Shown here in pieces: positions 37,060 to 44,620 of a stretch of DNA of 64,000 nt. The stretch spans positions 3,224,001-3,288,000 of the forward strand of contig NZ_CP030055.1 of NCBI RefSeq assembly GCF_015291645.1, given 5' to 3'. This stretch comes from Bradyrhizobium sp. CCBAU 53340 (GTDB lineage Bacteria > Pseudomonadota > Alphaproteobacteria > Rhizobiales > Xanthobacteraceae). Each line of letters begins with the position of its first letter. The first letter of the stretch is position 1. Below the pieces are notes generated by a model. The model saw only the letters and a program-made list of their open reading frames with translations. It was not told the origin of the DNA and did no database searches. The position numbers were made by a program, and so were the translations under genes.

Positions 37060-37530
37060 TTAGGGGACTGGCAGTGCCTCAGAACGTTTCGTTTGTACCA
37101 AAGCGAAGCTGGTCTCAATTGAGGCTATGCCTTCAAGGCGCGCCAGCTTCTCCCTCAAAAAGCGCTCGTAGGCCCTTAGATCGCTGGCGACTATTCGTAG
37201 CAAAAAGTCGCGCTGCCCTGTCATCAGGTAGCAATCGATAACTTCCGGCCAACTCATCACGGCTGCTGCAAAGCGGTCGACGTGCTCCTCGGTCTGACGT
37301 TCGAGTTTGACGGATGCGAAGGCGCTGACCGGCAATCCGACCTTTTCCTGGTCAATGATGGCGGCATAGCCTTTGATGATGCCGCTGTCCTCAAGCTGCC
37401 GCACTCTGCGGGCACACGGAGACCCGGACAGGCCAACCTTTTCGGCTAGGTCTCCAATCGTGATCTTGCCGTCGCATTGAAGGGCCCTAATGATCTTTTT
37501 GTCGATCGCATCTAGGTTGGCAACCGACAT
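37060..37530 (-). CDS. Lrp/AsnC-family transcriptional regulator
   Basis: 156 residues from ATG 37530 (MSVANLDAIDKKIIRAL); a start 29 codons upstream is open but unlike the family. The N-terminal helix-turn-helix (ITIGDLAEKVGLSGSPCARR) is followed by the RAM ligand domain with GYAAIIDQEKVGLPVSAF, MTGQRDFLLRIVASDL and an IETSFAL strand. It stands 82 bp upstream of the fumarylpyruvate hydrolase gene on the same strand, so it is likely the local regulator of the gentisate genes or co-transcribed with them. Effector unknown. Complete. Confidence 0.92.
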   Translation of the reverse strand: MSVANLDAIDKKIIRALQCDGKITIGDLAEKVGLSGSPCARRVRQLEDSGIIKGYAAIIDQEKVGLPVSAFASVKLERQTEEHVDRFAAAVMSWPEVIDCYLMTGQRDFLLRIVASDLRAYERFLREKLARLEGIASIETSFALVQTKRSEALPVP

Positions 37531-37823
37531 CCTCAGTCTTCCCACCTTGTCGTCATTGTAAGTGGCCAGGTCGCTACTCCTGGCTCGAGTGGTCTGAGCT
37601 CTTTGTGTGAGGGCCATGTCGGGAACCTAGTTGATGAATCGCGCCCTTGCTCCGCTTATGACCAATCCCTGGAACCGGTAGAAACAGGATTAGATCTGCA
37701 TTGCGGATCGGCGGCTTCAGACCGCCGCATGCGCGAAGCGGCATCACATGCCCCTCCGCGAATGCGAGGCCGCCAACCGTTCACACCGTCCCGCGGCCTC
37801 GTGTCGACCCATCCGGATCTGAA

Positions 37824-38405
37824 TCAGCTCCGGGTATGTGGCCAGTTATGGTTCAAGTCTTTCCACGGAATGAAGCCGACACCCGGGGCTCCCATCATCC
37901 TTGCTTTGTCCTCGGGGTACCCCTCCCAAGTGCAGATCTCGAACTTGTGGCCCTCCGGTGATTTGAAGTACACGGAAACAATATCGATATCACGGTGGCT
38001 CATCGGCCCGAAGAAGGGGATGCCTTCCTTCTTCAGACGCGCGATGTTCATATCAAGTCCTGCTACCGAGGTCCTGAAGCCATAATGCGGGGATATGTTG
38101 GGGTCGTCGGGCTGCGGCGTAGACGGGCCTGCTTCTTCCGTACATTGCAGAAGCGAGTGACCGATCCGTAGGAAGAGGTGGGGCTTACGGCCCATCTTCT
38201 TGTCCGTCTCATCGAAGCCTGCGTAATAATAGGGTTCGCCTCCCATAAACTCGCGCACGAAACGCTCCATGAGAGCTACGTTCTGGCTGGTCAATGCAAA
38301 GTGGTCCAACCCCCACAACCCAAAGGCATTGTCGACTTTTTCTTCGCGGCCGCCGACCTTGGGATTAAGGTTGGACAGGTGCGAGGCCGTTTCTTTCGTG
38401 GTCAT
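37824..38405 (-). CDS. VOC-superfamily protein (extradiol dioxygenase-like)
   Basis: 193 residues of vicinal-oxygen-chelate fold: two beta-alpha-beta-beta-beta modules, the first from GLWGLDHFALTSQNVALMER and the second from HYGFRTSVAGLDMNIARLKK. Candidate metal ligands are His in LDHFAL, His near SPHYGFR and Glu in SPEGHKFEICTWEG, the layout of glyoxalase or catechol 2,3-dioxygenase relatives. The family includes ring-cleavage enzymes, glyoxalases and fosfomycin resistance proteins, so the reaction is open; a small single-domain-pair size argues against a classical two-domain extradiol dioxygenase. Its promoter is copy F of the tandem-repeat promoter. Confidence 0.82.
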   Translation of the reverse strand: MTTKETASHLSNLNPKVGGREEKVDNAFGLWGLDHFALTSQNVALMERFVREFMGGEPYYYAGFDETDKKMGRKPHLFLRIGHSLLQCTEEAGPSTPQPDDPNISPHYGFRTSVAGLDMNIARLKKEGIPFFGPMSHRDIDIVSVYFKSPEGHKFEICTWEGYPEDKARMMGAPGVGFIPWKDLNHNWPHTRS

Positions 38406-38570
38406 CCGTCAAACTCCTCCTATGTTCAGAATATCCCATGCGCTTTTTCAGAGTGCCGTCTGCGAAGCGGGGCGGTCTTCGCTCGACTTGCGCCCACTTA
38501 AGGTCGAGTGCTCGCCGCTCAAATTTCCCCGGCCAAAGGCGTTCTCAAAGAGCGGCGCGGCGATAAAAAT

Positions 38571-38600
38571 GATATAGGACCGAAAATGATATATGTCCAG
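38571..38600 (-). promoter_or_regulatory. Tandem-repeat promoter, copy F (VOC gene)
   Basis: On the minus strand: -35 TGGACA (38599-38594), 17-bp spacer, -10 TATATC (38576-38571). The direct repeats are GACATATATCATTTT and GTCCTATATCATTTT, 17 bp apart. The VOC gene starts 166 bp after the -10. Confidence 0.72.
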
Positions 38601-38756
38601 TATTTATTGTCCGCTTCGAAGCACCCCCGGCTGTGGGCCTCAAGAAGGCCGGCCGGCATCAGCGGCGAGCCTCTATTTAGAGCGGTCCTCTACCGCCCAG
38701 CCGCCGGCACACCGGCATCGTTTATTAGGAGGGAGAGTCTGAATCGCGTCCGGTGC

Positions 38757-38790
38757 TTGACCAAGAAAAATGTACCATGTACAATTTTTG
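38757..38790 (+). promoter_or_regulatory. Tandem-repeat-like promoter, copy J (TetR gene)
   Basis: -35 TTGACC at 38757-38762, 17-bp spacer, -10 TACAAT at 38780-38785. The dyad TGTAC-CAT-GTACA at 38771-38783 covers the -10. The sequence differs from copies A to D but shares spacing and the trailing AATTTTT. It points at the TetR gene at 38974. Confidence 0.5.
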
Positions 38791-38973
38791 CTTGCGGTCA
38801 GTTTGCTGCTGAACAAGCCGAAAGTGGCGTTGGTCGCTGGGGCACTCCATCTGCAAGCAGCATTGTCAATTTCGCTATTTTTGTACGAAGCTGCCGCAGG
38901 GAAGTGGAGATCCTCGACGGGAGCGCTGATACGCTTCCATACAGGGTTCGGCAGATAGCAATCAGCGGATAAG

Positions 38974-39753
38974 ATGAAGTCAAAGGCAAAATCGAAGACG
39001 CAGCGTTCCAGCACGCGCGCTCCCTCTCGTGACAAGGAACAGCCTCACGACGTTTATCGCATCCGTGGCGCGAATGCGGATCATGTGGAGACGTTGGGGC
39101 TTAGAGAGCAGAATAAAGTCGACAAGTTTCAGCGAATCTACGCGGCCGCGCGCCGTCAGTTCGCCGAGGTTGGCTACGACGGCACGACGCTTCGCGACAT
39201 CGCCAAGGAAGCGCGCGTAGCTCTCGGGACCCTCGGGTTTTACGCCGAGAACAAGCGTGAGTTAGTGCTGCTCATATTCAATGAGTTCATGCCTCCCGTG
39301 ATAGAACGCTGCCGAGAAGCCGGCATCTATCAAGGATCGCTTGTGGACGCGGTCGTCGCTCATTTCCGCCCGGTGTACGCCGCATACGCCGCCGAACCCG
39401 ATCTTTTTCGCACCATCCTGCGCGAGAATGTTTTTCACACCACGTCTCCCCATGCGCGCGAGTTCAGTCGTATTCGTCTCGAAACCGTCAGCCATCTTCG
39501 AGACATCGTATCCAAGGCGCGCGACGCGGGGGAAATCATGCCATATATCGACGTAGACTTGGCCGCTCGCACAATCTTCTATCTCATGTTCGCGTCGGTG
39601 CGTTGGTGGCTCCATACAACCAACAAGCCATTGGTCGAGCCCGGACTCGCGGAGCTGAGAACAATGACTGCTCTGCTTCTCGATGGAATGAAAAGCGGTA
39701 AAGCGGAGGTCGCTCCGGCCACGCGCCGCGCTCCGGTTCGCAATCGCACATAG
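38974..39753 (+). CDS. TetR-family regulator with a basic N-terminal extension
   Basis: 259 residues, about 50 more than usual. The first 45 residues are rich in Lys, Ser and Arg (MKSKAKSKTQRSSTRAPSRD) and probably disordered. The helix-turn-helix is in FAEVGYDGTTLRDIAKEARV followed by ALGTLGFYAENKRELV, then a long helical effector domain of TetR type. It lies between the VOC gene (divergent, under copy F) and the carboxymuconolactone-like gene (co-directional, under copy D), and it has its own copy J. That makes it the best candidate in the window for the regulator that reads the tandem-repeat promoters, but this is only positional inference. Confidence 0.88.
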   Translation: MKSKAKSKTQRSSTRAPSRDKEQPHDVYRIRGANADHVETLGLREQNKVDKFQRIYAAARRQFAEVGYDGTTLRDIAKEARVALGTLGFYAENKRELVLLIFNEFMPPVIERCREAGIYQGSLVDAVVAHFRPVYAAYAAEPDLFRTILRENVFHTTSPHAREFSRIRLETVSHLRDIVSKARDAGEIMPYIDVDLAARTIFYLMFASVRWWLHTTNKPLVEPGLAELRTMTALLLDGMKSGKAEVAPATRRAPVRNRT

Positions 39754-39818
39754 CTAGATTGGATTCGCGCGTTATTGCCTGTGCTCGGGGGCGTCGGCCG
39801 CAACCGCGCAGCCAAATA

Positions 39819-39852
39819 TTGACACGTCATAAAATCGGACATATTGCAACTT
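39819..39852 (+). promoter_or_regulatory. Tandem-repeat promoter, copy D (carboxymuconolactone-like gene)
   Basis: -35 TTGACA at 39819-39824, 17-bp spacer, -10 TATTGC at 39842-39847. The repeats are GACACGTCATAAAAT and GACATATTGCAACTT. The gene starts 129 bp after the -10. Confidence 0.75.
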
Positions 39853-39975
39853 GAGGGGCTCGCCATCTATGAGCCGCTTGATGACTGGGGTTGCCTTGGA
39901 GCTCCCCCATCCGCGCCAGCGTCAAGCCGAGCGCGCCCTATTCCTTTTGCAACAAGCCCAGTTTGGAGGTGTGCA

Positions 39976-40569
39976 ATGCCTGCGTCTGAGAACTCATCTC
40001 GGCTCGGGACCTCGACAGCGGAAGATGACCGGATCAATGAGGCGTTTTCGGCGATCCGCGCTCGAGGCGGCGACATCCTGAACATACATAAGACATTGTG
40101 CCATTCTCCCGCGATGCTAAGAGCTCAGTCGGCCTATGCGACCGCTCTCCGCGGAGACTCCTCGATTCCCAGGCCGCTACAGCAGTTGATGATCTTGCGT
40201 ATTTGTCAACTGAACGACGGCGCATATGAATGGAGTGTGCACATCCGGGTGACGGTAAAACTCGGTGTACCCCTTTCAAAAATTGAAGCACTCAAAGCCT
40301 GGGTTGATTCAGATTTATTCTTGACCGACGAGAGGGCGGCACTTGCATTCGTTGATCAAGCTTGTGGTGCCGACGGCGTGGATGACGAAACGTTTCAAGC
40401 GGTGATCGACGCGTTTGGCGCACAGGGCGCCGTAGATTTGGCCGCCCTCGTGGCTTGGTATGTCGGGAATACGCGTTTTACCAAAGCGCTTCGAATCACG
40501 CCGGAAACGACCGGGGTGGAAATGGAGTCCGTCGACGCGAGACCCACGCGACCAACTCCGGGTGGATGA
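39976..40569 (+). CDS. Carboxymuconolactone decarboxylase/AhpD-like protein
   Basis: 197 residues from ATG 39976 with GGAGGTG before it; a longer frame from 39844 lies across the leader. The core helical pair ILRICQLNDGAYEWSVHIRV is the AhpD/CMD signature, but the redox CxxC of peroxidase members is absent; only one Cys is there and Y-E-W-x-x-H is kept, as in the subgroup of carboxymuconolactone decarboxylase-like proteins of unknown reaction. The leader and first codons are repeated as a remnant at 28585. It is driven by promoter copy D. Function in ring-cleavage product handling is plausible, not shown. Confidence 0.88.
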   Translation: MPASENSSRLGTSTAEDDRINEAFSAIRARGGDILNIHKTLCHSPAMLRAQSAYATALRGDSSIPRPLQQLMILRICQLNDGAYEWSVHIRVTVKLGVPLSKIEALKAWVDSDLFLTDERAALAFVDQACGADGVDDETFQAVIDAFGAQGAVDLAALVAWYVGNTRFTKALRITPETTGVEMESVDARPTRPTPGG

Positions 40570-40704
40570 TGATGAAGCGCGACGGCGCGCGCGGCTTCCA
40601 GGCCCTACCTGCGGGAGGACCTGAACGCCAGCGCTAAGGAAGCGGCCTGATTGCGCCGTCAATTAGCCGGCCCCCGTCCAGAATGATACGAACGTTAAGT
40701 TCGA

Positions 40705-42795
40705 CTATGCCGCGCGAATCTTGGCGAGGAAATTATGCACCTGCTCGCCGAGTCCGCGGCTTTGTATCTCCAGCGTTTCGGAAGCGAGCTTCACGCTCTC
40801 GGCCGCACCTGCTGCTGTATCAGCGTCTGCTTTTACGCCGGAGATGTTGTCCAATACGTTTTTAGTGCCCTGCGCCGCGTATTGCGTGCTTCGCGTGATC
40901 TCTTCGGTCGCCGCGCCTTGCTCCTGAACCGCAGCGGCAATCGAGGTTGCCACCTCATTGACCTCACCGATAATACCGCCGATCGCCTGAATCGCATTGA
41001 TAGCATCGCCAGCCACTCTCTGGATGTCCGCAATCTGTTCGGAAATTTCCTCGGTTGCTTTTGCCGTCTGGCTCGCCAGCGACTTCACCTCGGAGGCGAC
41101 CACCGCAAATCCCCGCCCCGCGTCCCCCGCTCTGGCAGCTTCGATAGTAGCGTTAAGCGCAAGCAAATTGGTCTGCGCTGCGATACTGGTGATCAGACCG
41201 ACTACCTCACCAATCCGGTCGGCCGATTTCGCAAGCCCCTGTACCGTGGCATCCGTTTCCCGAGCCTGGTTCACAGCACGACTCGCAATACCTGCGGCAT
41301 GCGAGGCCTGCCAGCTGATATCGTTGATCGAGGCGCTCAATTCCTCCGAGGCCGAAGCTACGCTCTCGACGCTTATGGAAGCGTCGCCGGAAGCCTTTTC
41401 GGCGACCTGAACGCGGTGGTTGGTCTGGCGCGACACGGCCGATAGGTCGCCGGATGTCTTCCGCATCTCGCCGGAGGCCTCCTTCAACTCATTAAGGGAT
41501 TTGCGAACACTGCCCTCGAATTCGCCGACATACGCTTCGATGGCGTGCTGGCGCGCGATCGCGGCGGCATTGCGCTCGCGTTCTTTGCTTTCCATCTTCA
41601 ACTTCTCGACGGCTTGATGTTTGAATGTCTCCAGGGCGCCGACGAGCGATCCGATCTCATCGCCTCGATGAGCGTAGCCCGTTTGAACGGAAAGATCGCC
41701 AGCGGCGACCTTCAACATGGCATCGCGGATCTTATGCAACGGGGTGATCACACGTCGCCTGACCATCACCATCGCGCCAACGCTCAATAGGATTGACCCT
41801 GCCAGGATCGACAGCTGCAGGACCAGTGATCTAAGGGCAACGGAATACAGGATCCGTGCGCGCTCCTTGGCGGCATCGAGGGCGGCTTCGGCAACGCGGA
41901 CCGTCGTTGACAGACGGCCAGAAGTGATGACATTCCACTGAGTCGCCGTCAGTTCGGCCTTCTGGCCCTGCTCAAGGGCAATAAGTAAGCGATCACGCAG
42001 CGAGAGCAATTCTGGGTCGAAATATGCGCTTTTGTTCGCAGTCATGGCGGTGGAAATCGCTTGTGGCAACTGCATGGTAGCGGTCGTCAATTCAAGCGCC
42101 TTCCACGCAGCGTCGACGCCGCCGTTGGATCTGATGTAGTTGTTCTTGAGCTCTGGCGTGACACGCCCTTCCATTAGTCCAGCCGTAACAATCGAAACAG
42201 CTTCGCCAGCCGTGCTTCGTAACAACCAGGCGACCTGCTTTATCGCAAGCAGTTGGTCGATCACGGCGTCCTTGTGGTTGATATCGACGGCCAGGACAGC
42301 CGACAACTTCCCCAATGTGGCAAGCAGCGCATTCGCCGTTTCCGTATACTCTTTTGCGAGCCCTGGACGACGAGGCGCCTTGGGTTGCCTTATAAGCTCC
42401 CAGAATTCCCGTTGCTGGGACAACAAAGTTTTGAAGAGTTGGTCGAATTCGGGGATCAGGATACCCTTCGACTCGAAATCGATCTTCTCAAGGACAGCGA
42501 GCGCGTTTGCCATCGCCGGTACTTCCGCGTCGCGGAGTTGCCGCAGATATTTTTCAGTGTCGCTATCGATAGGGGCGTCGGCATTGAGATAGCTGCTGGA
42601 GAGGCGGTCGGTGCGGAGATTATGCATCGCCGCGAATAAGTTTGCGGAAGCGTCCGAGATCACGGAAATTCGGCTTGCGACTAGTAAGCGCTGCCAGCCA
42701 TCCCATGCATTGAGCGAGAATACGACCACGACGCAGAAAGCTGCGGCGAAAATCACGATCTTCAGTAGCGCCGATATAGTCAACCGATTCAACAT
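40705..42795 (-). CDS. Methyl-accepting chemotaxis protein
   Basis: 696-residue transmembrane chemoreceptor. TM1 is at about 10-30, a periplasmic sensor domain of about 290 residues follows, helical and with no recognised ligand motif, TM2 is at about 325-345 and is followed by a HAMP linker ([20 protein letters not shown]). The signalling domain has the hairpin tip motif [20 protein letters not shown] and [15 protein letters not shown], which contact CheA and CheW. The C-terminus lacks the CheR-binding pentapeptide. A receptor beside catabolic genes usually senses the pathway substrate. A weak tandem-repeat copy G is upstream on the same strand. Complete. Confidence 0.95.
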   Translation of the reverse strand: MLNRLTISALLKIVIFAAAFCVVVVFSLNAWDGWQRLLVASRISVISDASANLFAAMHNLRTDRLSSSYLNADAPIDSDTEKYLRQLRDAEVPAMANALAVLEKIDFESKGILIPEFDQLFKTLLSQQREFWELIRQPKAPRRPGLAKEYTETANALLATLGKLSAVLAVDINHKDAVIDQLLAIKQVAWLLRSTAGEAVSIVTAGLMEGRVTPELKNNYIRSNGGVDAAWKALELTTATMQLPQAISTAMTANKSAYFDPELLSLRDRLLIALEQGQKAELTATQWNVITSGRLSTTVRVAEAALDAAKERARILYSVALRSLVLQLSILAGSILLSVGAMVMVRRRVITPLHKIRDAMLKVAAGDLSVQTGYAHRGDEIGSLVGALETFKHQAVEKLKMESKERERNAAAIARQHAIEAYVGEFEGSVRKSLNELKEASGEMRKTSGDLSAVSRQTNHRVQVAEKASGDASISVESVASASEELSASINDISWQASHAAGIASRAVNQARETDATVQGLAKSADRIGEVVGLITSIAAQTNLLALNATIEAARAGDAGRGFAVVASEVKSLASQTAKATEEISEQIADIQRVAGDAINAIQAIGGIIGEVNEVATSIAAAVQEQGAATEEITRSTQYAAQGTKNVLDNISGVKADADTAAGAAESVKLASETLEIQSRGLGEQVHNFLAKIRAA

Positions 42796-42904
42796 TCGTT
42801 TCTCCAGAACCTCGCTGTAGATGAATTGCGTCGCTATCAGCCGGCGGCAGCCTCATCCGCTCCCACCGGTATCGAGAGAGAAAACCGCCTTTTTGGAGGC
42901 GAAT

Positions 42905-42940
42905 CTAAAATTAGTATATGACCGAAAAAGCTAATCGCTC
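42905..42940 (-). promoter_or_regulatory. Weak tandem-repeat-like site, copy G (chemoreceptor)
   Basis: On the minus strand: GATTAGCTTTTTCGGTCATA and then TACTAATTTTA. A good -10 (TATACT, 42918-42913) and the CGGTCATAT core match the family, but the -35 is poor (no TTGACA at 17 bp) and the first repeat is degenerate. The chemoreceptor starts 118 bp downstream. Confidence 0.4.
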
Positions 42941-43116
42941 CTTGACGTCGAGATCGCGGTAGAATGCGGAGGAGGATTAACGCCAGAGTTTCCTTTCCAG
43001 GATAGCGCGAACCCCCGGATTCATTGAGCATCCGCCCGCCTGGCGCGTATCCCAACCCGAGGCCCGGCCAGTCCTCGGCAGCCGCCGTCCTCGCCCTCCA
43101 AAGCGCCAAAAACTGA

Positions 43117-43150
43117 TTGACGACATGAAATCGGACATGTACATTTTTAG
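43117..43150 (+). promoter_or_regulatory. Tandem-repeat-like promoter, copy E
   Basis: -35 TTGACG at 43117-43122, 17-bp spacer containing GAAATCGGACATG, -10 TACATT at 43140-43145. The core ATCGGACAT is as in copies A to D. No intact gene follows for 1 kb; the next on this strand is the 2Fe-2S gene at 44164. A gene that used it may have been lost. Confidence 0.55.
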
Positions 43151-44163
43151 GGTAATCTGACCTGACCGTAATCTGCTAGGGGAGGAATGGCTGTCTCCGG
43201 AGGGGCGCGTCTTCACGCGCGGGCACTATTGCGGGCGGCGCATATGCCGACGGCATGAAGCAAGTCGTGGTGACCAGTCCATGCGGTCCGTTCGTCAAGA
43301 ATGCCTGTCACTACTTCCTTGTTTGCGGATTGAAACGTAACGCGGTCGTCTTCGTTCGGGCCCTCGGCTGAGTTATCGCGGTTCATTCACAATCAGTTTT
43401 TGTCGGCCCAACATTCAGAAGCCGAAGCCATGAAGGCTTCAAAAAGGTGCAGTGACTGCGCCGTCAGTTTTCGGTGCCCAACGTCTGACAGTAGCGCCGT
43501 CTTCTTGTTCTTGGTCATTAGCCAATTGCCATAGCTGATCGTGATGACGTCGGGTGTTCGATGAACATGCGCTTCCCGCCATTAGGCGAGCTGCAACCGT
43601 TCGTGCGCGAGGACATTCGAAACTGCGGGTGCTTGGCAATACCCACCAAGTCGACGCGATCCAACGAACAAATTTGGCAAGAAACACCCTTTTCAATGTG
43701 TAACAATGCGGCTTGGGAGAAGCGGTCTAATGAGCGCGCGGGCGAGTTCGAACAGAACGCGGCGGTTGCACGAGCCGAACAAAGTGAAGCTGGAGGCTGC
43801 CGCGCCAGGCGGCGGCGTTCGAACCGTTGCGGTTGGGCTGAATCACGTTTCTCTCGTTCGACAAGCACCGAACTTCATGGACTCGGCGCTAGTGCCATGG
43901 TCGGTACAATCAAAACAATCATGTCAGCCACCCTGCTGCGCGATCAACCCTGGGCAGTGCCACCTGATGATGGCGAAAGCCGTGGCCGGTGACCAGAAAA
44001 GGCCCTTTCGCCGGTCATCGCTGACCAGCCGACCTGCCATGAACCCTTCAGTGTTTTGGTGGATTCGGCGAACCGCATGCGCGGAGCTTTACCAACGAGA
44101 TCGATGCGGAAGTTCGGATAGTTCATGCGTGCAGGCGCTCTATGGCGCTACTTGGAGGAAGTC
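43151..44163. other. Gene-free region of about 1 kb
   Basis: No convincing gene. A GGGAGGA ribosome site is followed by ATG at 43188, but the frame stops after 23 codons (MAVSGGARLHARALL...); other frames of 60-143 codons on both strands have shadow composition. It lies between promoter copy E and the molybdenum hydroxylase genes and is probably a degraded gene. Confidence 0.45.
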
Positions 44164-44619
44164 ATGACGACTAGCTTTATGATCAATGGCAAACCGGTGT
44201 CTGTCGATGCGCCGACCGATACTCCGCTCCTGTGGGTGATCCGCGAAAGCCTCAAGCTGACCGGCACAAAATTTGGCTGCGGGGCCGGGCTTTGCGGCGC
44301 CTGCATGGTCCATATTAATGGAAAGCGCGCGTATTCTTGTCAGACGCAGCTTTCGGAGTTGGCCGGCAAGACGGTTACTACGATTGAGGGCCTCTCAGCT
44401 GACTCGAGCCATCCGGTTCAGAAGGCGTGGCTCGCTGAGAGCGTACCGCAGTGCGGCTACTGTCAGTCCGGACAGATCATGAGCGCCGCCGATTTGCTGA
44501 ACCAGAAGCCTAAGCCTACGCGTTCCGAAATCGTTGAGCACATGAGCAGCAATCTTTGCCGTTGCGGCACTTATCAGCGCATCATTCGCGCGGTCGAGCG
44601 TGCGTCGCGGGAGGCATGA
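44164..44619 (+). CDS. 2Fe-2S subunit of molybdenum hydroxylase (IorA-like), second copy
   Basis: 151 residues from ATG 44164 (GGAGGAAGTC before it). It has the plant-type cluster in [18 protein letters not shown] with the fourth Cys in YSCQTQ, and the second cluster in [12 protein letters not shown] and [16 protein letters not shown]. All eight cysteines are present. The ATG of the large subunit follows its stop by one base, so the pair is translated together. It resembles the subunit at 19027-19512 in motifs but differs in many residues, so the two sets are old paralogues rather than a recent copy. Confidence 0.94.
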   Translation: MTTSFMINGKPVSVDAPTDTPLLWVIRESLKLTGTKFGCGAGLCGACMVHINGKRAYSCQTQLSELAGKTVTTIEGLSADSSHPVQKAWLAESVPQCGYCQSGQIMSAADLLNQKPKPTRSEIVEHMSSNLCRCGTYQRIIRAVERASREA

Positions 44620-44620
44620 C

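Noticed and set aside
43561..43992. 143-codon plus-strand frame
   Set aside because: Low-complexity Arg/Glu/Ala composition, no motif, and no strong start; treated as part of the degraded region.
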